A stretch of DNA of 32,693 nucleotides from Gemmatimonadaceae bacterium (GTDB taxonomy: Bacteria > Gemmatimonadota > Gemmatimonadetes > Gemmatimonadales > Gemmatimonadaceae), in assembly GCA_025930755.1 (NCBI GenBank), contig JAICOJ010000028.1:1-32693 (forward strand), read 5' to 3'. Shown piece after piece: positions 14,579 through 21,707 of this stretch; position 1 is the first letter of the stretch; each line of letters opens with the position of its first letter. The translations under genes and the position numbers were made by a program. The notes under the pieces were generated by a model. That model was given only the letters and a program-made list of their open reading frames with translations, ran no database searches and was not told the origin of the DNA.

Positions 14579-16171
14579 ATGCGTCCCCTAGCGCTGCTCA
14601 TCGGCCTGCTCGCGGCGTGCACACCCCCCGCGACGGTCCGCACGACCACTCCCACCTACGACCTTCTGCTTACCGGCGGCACCGTCATCGATGGCACCGG
14701 AGGCCCCCGGTATCGAGCCGACGTCGCGATCAGCGGGGACCGCATCGCGCTCGTCACCCGAAGCGCTCTGGCGGCCTCGTCGGCCCGGCGGACCATCGAT
14801 GCCACCGGCCTCATCGTCGCTCCAGGCTTCATCGATCTGCACGCGCACCTCGAGCCACTGCTCCGGATGCCGGACGCCGAGAGCCACGTGCGCCAGGGGG
14901 TGACGACGGCACTCGGCGGTCCCGATGGGGGCGGCCCATGGCCTTTCGCCGCCTACCTCGACTCGGCGACCTCGTTAGGCTTGGGGATGAACGTCGGGTT
15001 CCTCGTCGGTCACAACACCGTCCGGCGCACCGTCATGCAGCTGGCCAACCGGGACCCCACGCCGGCCGAGCTCGACCAGATGCGCGCCATGGTCGCGCGC
15101 GGAATGCACGAAGGGGCGTTTGGCCTCTCGACCGGGCTGCGATATCTCCCGGGCACGTTCGCGAAGACGGATGAGGTCGTCGCGCTGTCCAGGGTGGCCG
15201 CCGACTCCGGCGGGATCTACACCTCCCACCTCCGAGAGGAAGGCCTCGGTGTCATCGCAGGAGTCGCCGAGGCGATCGAGATCGGCCGGCGGACGGGGAT
15301 CACCGTCGTGTTGACGCATCACAAGGTCATCGGCAAGCCCATGTGGGGACAGAGCGTGCGGACCCTGGCGATGGTCGACAGCGCCCGCACCGCCGGCGTC
15401 GACGTGCGCATCGATCAGTATCCGTACACGGCGACCTCTACTGGCATTGGAGTGCTCGTTCCGACGTGGGCGCTCGCCGGGGGAGACAGTGCCTTCGAGC
15501 GACGACTCACGGACCCGGTGCTCCGGGACAGCATAACGCGCGGCATCGTGCAGCTCCTGCTCACCGATCGTGGTGGTGGCGATCTGTCTCGCGTACAGTT
15601 CGCGGGCGTCTCGTGGCAGCGGTCTCTCGAAGGACGCACGCTCCACGACTGGGCGGTCGAGCGAGGACTTCCCCCGACGCCGGAAACGGGCGCACAGCTC
15701 GTGATCGACGCGGTGCGCCGCGGCGGCGCGTCGGCGATCTATCACGTGCTCGATGAAGCCGACGTCGAGCGCATCATGCGCCACCCCCAGACGATGATCG
15801 CGTCGGATGGACGCCTCTCGAGTCCGGGGAACGGTCACCCGCATCCACGCGCGTACGGGACGTTCCCCCGCATCCTCGGTCGCTACGTTCGCGAGCGTAA
15901 CGTGCTGACATTGGAGAACGCGATCCACAAGATGACCGGAATGCCCGCGGCCACGCTGCGGCTCCCGGATATCGGCGTCGTGCGCGCCGGTGCCCGTGCC
16001 GACCTAACGATCTTCGACGCGGACTCCGTCGTGGACCGCGCGACGTTCCAGGAGCCGCATCAGTATCCGGCGGGCATCCCCTACGTCATCGTCAACGGGA
16101 CGCTGGCCGTCGACAGCGGCCGTTTCACCGGCGCCCGGGCTGGCCGGGTGCTTCGCAGAGGACGGCAATGA
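14579..16171 (+). CDS. N-acyl-D-amino-acid deacylase family amidohydrolase (lipoprotein)
   Basis: The 530-residue product has a lipobox signal (LLIGLLAAC) directly after ATG 14579. The amidohydrolase features are YDLLLTGGTVIDGTG, the HAHLE metal motif (His about 88 and 90), YTSHLREEG and LTHHKV with the further metal His residues, and the catalytic Asp in MIASDGR. In characterised D-aminoacylases a metal Cys lies in a GNCG segment; here the matching place reads ALGGPDGGG, so that Cys is missing. The family frees D-amino acids from N-acyl forms, or cleaves related amides. Its TGA overlaps the next gene's ATG, so the two are probably one operon. An in-frame ATG exists 12 codons upstream but adds no signal. 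Confidence 0.9.
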   Translation: MRPLALLIGLLAACTPPATVRTTTPTYDLLLTGGTVIDGTGGPRYRADVAISGDRIALVTRSALAASSARRTIDATGLIVAPGFIDLHAHLEPLLRMPDAESHVRQGVTTALGGPDGGGPWPFAAYLDSATSLGLGMNVGFLVGHNTVRRTVMQLANRDPTPAELDQMRAMVARGMHEGAFGLSTGLRYLPGTFAKTDEVVALSRVAADSGGIYTSHLREEGLGVIAGVAEAIEIGRRTGITVVLTHHKVIGKPMWGQSVRTLAMVDSARTAGVDVRIDQYPYTATSTGIGVLVPTWALAGGDSAFERRLTDPVLRDSITRGIVQLLLTDRGGGDLSRVQFAGVSWQRSLEGRTLHDWAVERGLPPTPETGAQLVIDAVRRGGASAIYHVLDEADVERIMRHPQTMIASDGRLSSPGNGHPHPRAYGTFPRILGRYVRERNVLTLENAIHKMTGMPAATLRLPDIGVVRAGARADLTIFDADSVVDRATFQEPHQYPAGIPYVIVNGTLAVDSGRFTGARAGRVLRRGRQ

Positions 16172-17436
16172 TCATCCATGTACTGCTGTTGACGCTGCTG
16201 GCGCCGTTACTCGCGGCCTGCGCTGGCGCCCAAACGCCGCGGTCATCCGCGCCGTCAGTCATCGCGCAACGTCCGAGCGTTCGGGCCGCGCTCGACACAC
16301 TGCGCGTCGCCAACGCCTGGACGCTCGAGGAGCAGGTCTCGATCTGTGAGATCCCGGCGCCGCCGTTCGGCGAGGCAAGGCGCGCCGAGGAGTTCCGTCG
16401 ACGTCTCGTTGCGCTCGGGCTGAGCGACGCGCGCATCGACGCGGAGGGCAACGTCATCGCCAGACGTCGTGGGGTGGCGCGGCATCCCACGGTCGTGCTT
16501 TCAGGACATCTCGACACCGTATTTCCCGAGAGCACGAACGTGAACGTCACGCGTCAGGGAACGCTGTTCAAGGGGCCGGGCATCGGCGACGACTGCCGCG
16601 GGCTGGCGATCGTGCTCGCCGTTGCGCGCGCCCTCGCCAGCGCCGGGGTGCAGACGCAGGGCGACATCCTCTTCGTCGGGACGGTTGGCGAGGAGGGTCC
16701 CGGCAACCTGCGCGGGGTGCGTCACCTCTTCACGAAGGAGATGAGGGATTCGATCGACTACTTCATCTCCGTCGACGGCACCGGACTGGGCCTGACGAAT
16801 CGCGCCGTGGGCAGTCATCGCTACCGCGTGTTCTTCGAGGGTCCGGGAGGCCACAGTTACGGGGCCTTTGGGATGCCGAATCCAGCGCATGCCCTGGGAC
16901 GCGCCATCGCCGGAATCGCCGAGCTGCGTGTGCCGAGCGATCCGAAGACGACGTTCAGTGTGGGAGTCCTCGAGGGAGGGACGTCGGTGAACTCGATTCC
17001 CGCTTCGGTCGCCATGGATGTCGATCTTCGCTCGGAGTCGCCCGAGGCGCTCGACTCACTCGATGCCGACTTCCGCGTCGCGCTTCAGCGTGCGCTCGAG
17101 GCAGAGCGTGCGCGGTGGCCAGGGTCTCGTGTGCCGCTGCACCTGCGCATCGACACGACGGGCATTCGTCCCGCCGGTGCGCAGCCCGACACGGCGCGCA
17201 TCGTTCGCGCGGGTCTGGATGCGGCCCGCGCGCTCGGCTTCACGTCCGAGCTCTCCTCCGGCAGCACCGACGCGAATCTGCCAATGAGTCTCGGCGTTCC
17301 CGCCATCACGATCGACGGAGGTGGCACGGGCCGAGGTGCGCATTCGCTCGCGGAGGAATACGACGACGGCGAGCGAGGGTGGCTGGGGCCGCAGTGGGCG
17401 GCGCTGATCGCGCTCAGCCTGGCCGGGGTCAGGTAG
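16168..17436 (+). CDS. M20-family metallopeptidase (lipoprotein)
   Basis: The 422-residue protein begins with a lipobox signal (LLAPLLAAC). The di-zinc M20 motifs are in order: SGHLDTVFP (His about 114, Asp about 116), GIGDDCRG with the bridging Asp, VGEEGPGN with the catalytic Glu pair, YFISVDGTG, and GRGAHSLAEEYD with the last His. A dimerisation domain (about 215-320) interrupts the catalytic domain, as in the family. PepT-like tripeptidases and carboxypeptidases are the nearest known types. It starts inside the stop of the deacylase gene (ATGA), so a joint role in breaking down peptides or acylated amino acids in the periplasm is a fair inference. Confidence 0.91.
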   Translation: MIIHVLLLTLLAPLLAACAGAQTPRSSAPSVIAQRPSVRAALDTLRVANAWTLEEQVSICEIPAPPFGEARRAEEFRRRLVALGLSDARIDAEGNVIARRRGVARHPTVVLSGHLDTVFPESTNVNVTRQGTLFKGPGIGDDCRGLAIVLAVARALASAGVQTQGDILFVGTVGEEGPGNLRGVRHLFTKEMRDSIDYFISVDGTGLGLTNRAVGSHRYRVFFEGPGGHSYGAFGMPNPAHALGRAIAGIAELRVPSDPKTTFSVGVLEGGTSVNSIPASVAMDVDLRSESPEALDSLDADFRVALQRALEAERARWPGSRVPLHLRIDTTGIRPAGAQPDTARIVRAGLDAARALGFTSELSSGSTDANLPMSLGVPAITIDGGGTGRGAHSLAEEYDDGERGWLGPQWAALIALSLAGVR

Positions 17437-17529
17437 GAAGAACGAGGAACGAGGAACGAGGAAGCGCCAGGAGAGCTCCCGTCGCGCTTCCTCGCTCCTC
17501 GTTCCTCGTTCCTCGTTCTTCGTTCTTCG
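17437..17529. repeat. Inverted heptamer arrays, GAGGAAC family, between convergent genes
   Basis: The left arm starts on the base after the M20 stop codon. Positions 17438-17460 pair perfectly over 23 bp with 17498-17520. The right arm has six units (17488-17529) against four on the left, so one arm has gained or lost units. It ends nine bases before the neighbouring gene's stop and probably serves both genes as a terminator. Confidence 0.92.
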
Positions 17530-17538
17530 TTTGTCTTG

Positions 17539-18417
17539 TCAGCTCGCCTTGCGAAGCTCCGCCCCGCCGCTGCCCGAGACGATCGTGATTCGGCGTCCGC
17601 CGCCGCCGATCGTACCGCGCAGGCGGCGCGGGTCGAGGCGGCCTTCGACGCGAACCGGGAAATCACTATCGAGGCGGCCGTTCGGGAGGCGCGCGTCGAT
17701 CTCGCCCTCGAAGTTCGCGGGCAGCGTGACGACGACATCGCCGTTGCCCGTGCGGAACGCCATGTCCGCGGTGCCGGTCAGCGATGACATCCGTGCGTCG
17801 ATGCTGCCGTTGCCGGTCGACGCGGAGACGGGACCGCTGCGGGTGGTGACACGGATGTCCCCATTGCCACTGCGTGCCTCGACTTCGCCGCCCGCCTCGC
17901 TGACCTCGATGTCGCCGTTGCCTGACGAGGCCGAGACCGGGCCACCGCTCGACGCGACACTCACCGCTCCGTTCCCGGAGGCGGCGTGCACCTGGGCCGT
18001 CGCGCCGCTGATCAGCACTTCACCATTGCCGGAGAGCGCACGGATCTTCACGCCGCGCGGCAGACGCACTTCGAAGTCGACGCTTCCCTCGCCATCGTGA
18101 CTCCACTTGCGGGAGGAGCGAATGCCTTCGGCGTCGCACTGAGCGCCCTCGAAGTACGCGCAGATGGTGACGTCATCGCCATTCCGCAGCGTGGTGATGC
18201 GAAGGTCGGCGGCATCACCGCCGCTCTTGCGTCCGATGACCTCGACCTCGCTGCCGGAGGCGGCAGTCACGCGAATGTCACCGTGGGTAGAATGCACGCG
18301 AAGCCACGCGCCCGATGGCACGCGCTCGCTGAATCTGAAGTCGCGATCCCGGTCCTGCGCCCCCGCGAGAACGGGCATGGCGAGTGCAGTCACGAGGAGG
18401 ATAACGGCCTGACGCAT
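17539..18417 (-). CDS. DUF4097-family secreted beta-repeat protein
   Basis: From ATG 18417 the 292-residue product has a signal peptide (MRQAVILLVTALAMPVLAGAQ). Seven or more repeats of the form SGNGxIxV follow (for example ASGNGAVSV, SSGNGDIEV, RSGNGDIRV and RTGNGDVVV), typical of the DUF4097/DUF4098 right-handed beta-helix proteins sometimes called putative adhesins. It ends in GRRITIVSGSGGAELRK. GGAG lies about seven bases before the ATG on the minus strand. The biochemical role of this family is unknown. It is divergent from the small lipoprotein gene at 18511, with only 93 nt between the starts and no repeat array there. Confidence 0.85.
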   Translation of the reverse strand: MRQAVILLVTALAMPVLAGAQDRDRDFRFSERVPSGAWLRVHSTHGDIRVTAASGSEVEVIGRKSGGDAADLRITTLRNGDDVTICAYFEGAQCDAEGIRSSRKWSHDGEGSVDFEVRLPRGVKIRALSGNGEVLISGATAQVHAASGNGAVSVASSGGPVSASSGNGDIEVSEAGGEVEARSGNGDIRVTTRSGPVSASTGNGSIDARMSSLTGTADMAFRTGNGDVVVTLPANFEGEIDARLPNGRLDSDFPVRVEGRLDPRRLRGTIGGGGRRITIVSGSGGAELRKAS

Positions 18418-18510
18418 GGACAACTCCGTGTACGGTCGCAGATATGACAGCGGAAACGAGGCCGAGGTTTGAATCGAGGGGCGGCTTATCACCGGTCGAC
18501 AGGAGGCATG

Positions 18511-19083
18511 ATGCTGTTAGGGCCCGGTCCACGGCAACTAGGCCGGTTGGGCACCATTTGCCTTCTCGCCCTGGCCTGCACGGCATCGCGCGGGGAGCCG
18601 GCTGGAGAAACGCCTGTGGGTAGCGCCGCGCCGTCGCCGTCGTCGCCCTCGATCGCGACCGACCGACAGTCCTACGGCCTTCGGCGCACGGCTGACGCGC
18701 TCGAGCTGGACATCGTGACGACGTTCACCAATCGCACCAGCGACACCGTTCGACTGCACCCCTGTGGAAGCACCAGCCAGCCGGCGTTCTCGCTCGAGAA
18801 ATGGGTGGACGGCGCGTGGAGGCCAGCGTACAGCCAGCCATGTCCGGCGATCCTCATGCTCGATCCCCCGAAGGTCGCTCCCGGCGCTTCTCGCACCGAT
18901 ACCGCGCGCGTGCGCGCGATGCTCGCCGTGAACGCGATGCCGCGCTTCGAGGCCGACCCGATCGCGGGGGAGTACCGCGTGGTCTACGCGCAGGCCTATG
19001 CCTCGTGGCGCCCTAACGAGGGTCCAGGAGAGCTCCTCCCGCTGGACCAACGCGTCTCCAACACCTTCCGAATCGAGGACTGA
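18511..19083 (+). CDS. Small lipoprotein with Ig-like (BsuPI-type) domain, function unknown
   Basis: The product is about 190 residues. A signal peptide ends in a lipobox-like LLALAC, followed by a Ser/Pro-rich spacer. The rest reads as one beta-sandwich: IVTTFTNRTSDTVRLHPCG, FSLEKWVDGAWRPAY, VAPGASRTDTARV and GEYRVVY, resembling intracellular-proteinase-inhibitor-like Ig folds. Two Cys (HPCGS and SQPCPA) could form a disulfide. AGGAGG at 18501-18506 is too close to ATG 18508 (one base) and better spaced for ATG 18511, so the latter was chosen. The second and third codons include TTA followed by Gly. Confidence 0.72.
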   Translation: MLLGPGPRQLGRLGTICLLALACTASRGEPAGETPVGSAAPSPSSPSIATDRQSYGLRRTADALELDIVTTFTNRTSDTVRLHPCGSTSQPAFSLEKWVDGAWRPAYSQPCPAILMLDPPKVAPGASRTDTARVRAMLAVNAMPRFEADPIAGEYRVVYAQAYASWRPNEGPGELLPLDQRVSNTFRIED

Positions 19084-19124
19084 CGTCATGAAGCTTGCCT
19101 CGATCACCTGAATCGGAGAATCCC

Positions 19125-19307
19125 ATGGCCCAAAACAAAAAGCTCACCTGCGATGCCTGCGGCACCGAGTTCGACTCCCCGGAGCAGCTCGAGCAGCACA
19201 ACCAGCGTGAGCATGCCCACGCGGCGCAGCCCAAGTCCCCGCTGTCGACGGAAACGTCCTCCCCGCGGCGCGAGGACCGCGTGGCAGGACCGGAATCAGT
19301 CGAATGA
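19125..19307 (+). CDS. Short C2H2-type zinc-finger protein
   Basis: The 60-residue, hydrophilic protein carries one motif CDACGTEFDSPEQLEQHNQREH, a C-x2-C-x12-H-x4-H pattern very like a eukaryotic C2H2 finger. A basic start (MAQNKKL) and an unstructured Ser/Pro/Arg tail surround it. No signal or membrane segment is present, so it is cytoplasmic and may bind DNA, RNA or protein. Small bacterial finger proteins of this type are known but poorly studied. GGAG about seven bases before the ATG supports the start; a longer frame from 19095 has no such site. It lies 41 nt after the lipoprotein gene. Confidence 0.75.
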   Translation: MAQNKKLTCDACGTEFDSPEQLEQHNQREHAHAAQPKSPLSTETSSPRREDRVAGPESVE

Positions 19308-19392
19308 CTGGTGAGCTGCGTCTGAACTAATGAGTGCAGTCGCAGTCAGGGCGAGGGCAACCGTGACCACAATTTTACGGCCACAGTTTAAC

Positions 19393-19481
19393 CGCGGAGA
19401 ACGCGGAGAGCGCAGAGGACTGCACCCGCGGGAGTCGTTGTCGAAAGGCGCTGTGGTTGACGCTTCTCTGCGCTCTCTGCG
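19393..19481. repeat. Inverted nonamer arrays, CGCGGAGAA family
   Basis: CGCGGAGAA, CGCGGAGAG and CGCAGAGGA (19393-19419) face TTCTCTGCG and CTCTCTGCG (19464-19481); 19402-19419 pairs with 19464-19481 over 16 of 18 bases. It lies between convergent genes (stops at 19307 and 19634). The remainder of this 326-nt gap, 19308-19392 and 19482-19633, holds no gene I can support; a run of six T is at 19503-19508. Confidence 0.75.
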
Positions 19482-19633
19482 GGGAAATTGCCGTTGCCGT
19501 GCTGTTTTTTGGCGTCAAAGGATCGGTGTTCCTGCGTATCCAGACGCTCTCGAGGTTGCCGCTCGCAGGTCGCTGCGGCTCCGTGGCCACCCTGCACTCA
19601 GGGCCTCAGACGCGGTTCACCAGGTTCGACGCG

Positions 19634-20200
19634 TTAGCGCTCCCCCGGACCGGATTCGAATTCAGGCGCGTCGACGTGGCGGACGTCACCGAGCTCAATG
19701 CGTTCGCCCGTCGCCAGCGCCTTCATCACCTTGAACAGGGCGATGACGCGCGGGGTATTGGATTTCATGTACGTCGCCTCCCGCGCCTCGACCTCGATCA
19801 GGAGGATCCGCGGATCGTCGGGCCCGCCATCCCGCTCGCCACCTTCATCACCGAGCCAGGCCTTCCAGTCCTTTTGATAGACCTCATGGATGAGCGCGCG
19901 GTCGCTGGTCAGGGTCGCGATCCCGCTCACTGAGACCCATTCGCGAGACTTGTTGTTGTAATAGGCGACGTTCACCTGCGGGTGACGCCGCAGAACGTCC
20001 GTCTTGTGTGTCTCCAGGCTGGTCATGAACCACAAGTCGACGCCCTCGCGACGCTTCTGCGTCGCCATGGGGCGCGAGGTCAGTGAGCCGTCGGCCTCGA
20101 CGGTCGTCAACATTGCGATCTCGATCCCCTCAATGAGCTCATAGAGCTCGTCGAGCTTCTTGTCCGATGAAGCGGAGTCGGCGAGAGGCGTGCGCGACAT
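19634..20200 (-). CDS. Pyridoxamine 5'-phosphate oxidase-fold protein, general stress protein 26 type
   Basis: The 188-residue protein has the split-barrel flavin-binding pattern: IAMLTTVEADGSLTSRPM, DLWFMTSLETHKTDVLRR, QVNVAYYNNKSREWVSVSG and a C-terminal ILLIEVEAREATYM. GSP26-like proteins are small dimeric FMN- or F420-binding proteins linked to stress; the substrate is generally unknown. There is no signal peptide, so it is cytoplasmic. The ATG at 20200 has only a weak GAGA upstream. The gene is divergent from the muramidase gene at 20339, with the nonamer element filling the space between. Confidence 0.88.
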   Translation of the reverse strand: MSRTPLADSASSDKKLDELYELIEGIEIAMLTTVEADGSLTSRPMATQKRREGVDLWFMTSLETHKTDVLRRHPQVNVAYYNNKSREWVSVSGIATLTSDRALIHEVYQKDWKAWLGDEGGERDGGPDDPRILLIEVEAREATYMKSNTPRVIALFKVMKALATGERIELGDVRHVDAPEFESGPGER

Positions 20201-20252
20201 GGGTATCTCATTGAATTAGGTTGCTGTGGGAAAGGCGATTCCTATGCCAGCT

Positions 20253-20337
20253 CCAGGCAGTCCAGGTCATCCAGGATGTCGAGGTGATCAAGGCAGGGTC
20301 ACCTGGATCACCTCGACGACCTCGACAACCTTGCCAA
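20253..20337. repeat. Inverted nonamer arrays, CCAGG/GTCGAGGTG family, in a divergent intergenic region
   Basis: Five 9-nt units (CCAGGCAGT, CCAGGTCAT, CCAGGATGT, CGAGGTGAT, CAAGGCAGG; 20253-20297) face four inverted ones (CCTGGATCA, CCTCGACGA, CCTCGACAA, CCTTGCCAA; 20302-20337). GTCGAGGTGATC at 20278-20289 pairs perfectly with 20306-20317. The right arm stops one base short of the next ATG, so it takes up the place of that gene's ribosome-binding site. Confidence 0.87.
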
Positions 20338-20338
20338 C

Positions 20339-21559
20339 ATGATTCTTCCCAGTGTCGGGCTTCTCGCTCTCATCCTCGCCGCCCAGCAAGTGCCGCCTCT
20401 TCCCGCGGCCCCTGTGCGCCCGGGTGTGGAGCAGTTTCTTGCTGACGTTCCCGCGCCCCTCCGTGGCAAGCGCGTGGGACTCATCACGAATCACACCGGC
20501 GTCGACGCGCGGGGCGTCAGCATCATCGACCGCCTCTTCGCGTCCCCGGATGTGAAGCTCGTCGCCCTCTTCGCTCCCGAGCACGGAATCCGTGGCACCG
20601 CCGCCGACGGCGCGAAGATCCCGTCAGGCGTCGATCGAAACACGGGCCTGCCGATCTTCTCCCTCTACGGCGACGTGCGCAGGCCGACCGCACGAATGCT
20701 CGCCAACGTCGATGCCCTCCTGTTCGACATGCAGGACGTCGGCGCTCGGCCCTACACGTACATCTCGACGATGGGGTTGGCGATGCGTGCGGCGAAGGAG
20801 AAGGGAATCCCGTTCATCGTGCTCGATCGGCCCAATCCCATCGGCGGGCACATCGTCGAAGGCGGCATTCTCGATACCGCATTCCGCTCGTTTACGGGCA
20901 TGTATCCGATCGCCCTGCGCCACGGCATGACGATCGGCGAGCTGGCGCGGATGTTCAATGATCGGTTTCGCATTGGCGCCGAGCTCGTTGTCGTGCCGAT
21001 GCTCGGCTGGAAGCGCGAGATGTGGTTCGATGAGACGGGACTGCCCTGGGTGAATCCCTCCCCGAACATTCGCCGCCTGGAGACGGCGATTCATTATCCT
21101 GGCACCGTGTTCATCGAGGCGACGAACCTGTCGGAAGCGCGAGGAACCGATCGCCCGCTGGAGCAGGCAGGCGCGCCCTGGCTCCGAGCGCGCGAGGTCG
21201 CCGACTCCATGAATGCGATGGCCCTTCCCGGCGTTCGCTTCGAGGCCACTCGCTTCATGTCGGTGCGAGGCACGGCGAAGTACCCCAACGCCTCCATCCC
21301 GGCCATTCGGTTCGTCATGACCGATCGCGAGGTCTACCGGCCGGTGCGTACCGTACTGCTCTTCGTCGACCTCGTGAGGCGCATGCATCCGGGCAAGTTT
21401 CGATGGCAGGAACGCGGCGCCGGCGTCGATCGCCTGGCGGGCACCGGCGCGCTTCGGAAGGCGATCGCCGAGGGCCGGTTGAATCAGGTGCTCGCCGACT
21501 GGGAGGCGCAGTCCAGAGAGTTTCTTTCGATACGGCGAGAATATCTGTTGTACGAGTAG
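20339..21559 (+). CDS. namZ: DUF1343/NamZ-family exo-beta-N-acetylmuramidase
   Basis: The 406-residue product has a signal peptide (MILPSVGLLALILAAQ) and then the conserved NamZ (YbbC, GH171) blocks: LITNHTGVD, FAPEHGIRG, DMQDVGARPYTYISTM, LDRPNPIGG, PWVNPSPNIR and EATNLSEARGTDRP. The characterised Bacillus member removes terminal N-acetylmuramic acid from wall fragments, so this is probably a wall-recycling enzyme in the periplasm. Length and motif order agree with full-length members. No ribosome-binding site is visible before the ATG, because the nonamer array ends there. The symbol is by family similarity. Confidence 0.9.
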   Translation: MILPSVGLLALILAAQQVPPLPAAPVRPGVEQFLADVPAPLRGKRVGLITNHTGVDARGVSIIDRLFASPDVKLVALFAPEHGIRGTAADGAKIPSGVDRNTGLPIFSLYGDVRRPTARMLANVDALLFDMQDVGARPYTYISTMGLAMRAAKEKGIPFIVLDRPNPIGGHIVEGGILDTAFRSFTGMYPIALRHGMTIGELARMFNDRFRIGAELVVVPMLGWKREMWFDETGLPWVNPSPNIRRLETAIHYPGTVFIEATNLSEARGTDRPLEQAGAPWLRAREVADSMNAMALPGVRFEATRFMSVRGTAKYPNASIPAIRFVMTDREVYRPVRTVLLFVDLVRRMHPGKFRWQERGAGVDRLAGTGALRKAIAEGRLNQVLADWEAQSREFLSIRREYLLYE

Positions 21560-21633
21560 GAACGAGGAACGAGGACGTTGAGCCGTCACGGACTGACCGA
21601 TCAGCTTCCTCGTTCCTCATTCCTCGTTCCTAC
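21558..21633. repeat. Inverted heptamer arrays, GAGGAAC family
   Basis: The left arm begins on the stop codon of the muramidase gene (TAG 21557-21559). Positions 21558-21575 pair with 21607-21624 at 17 of 18 bases, and one more TTCCTCG and a TTCCTAC unit follow to 21633. It probably separates the muramidase transcript from the DUF5916 gene at 21708. Confidence 0.87.
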
Positions 21634-21707
21634 TCGTCCTGTACGGTTTTGGTGAGTTGTGCCGGCCCCGGCTGGCCGACTTCACCCATATTTCCCACTT
21701 TGTACGG

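Noticed and set aside
19308-19633. Small genes in the gap before the flavin protein
   Set aside because: Open frames on both strands are made mainly of translated nonamer repeats; no ribosome-binding site or domain is seen.
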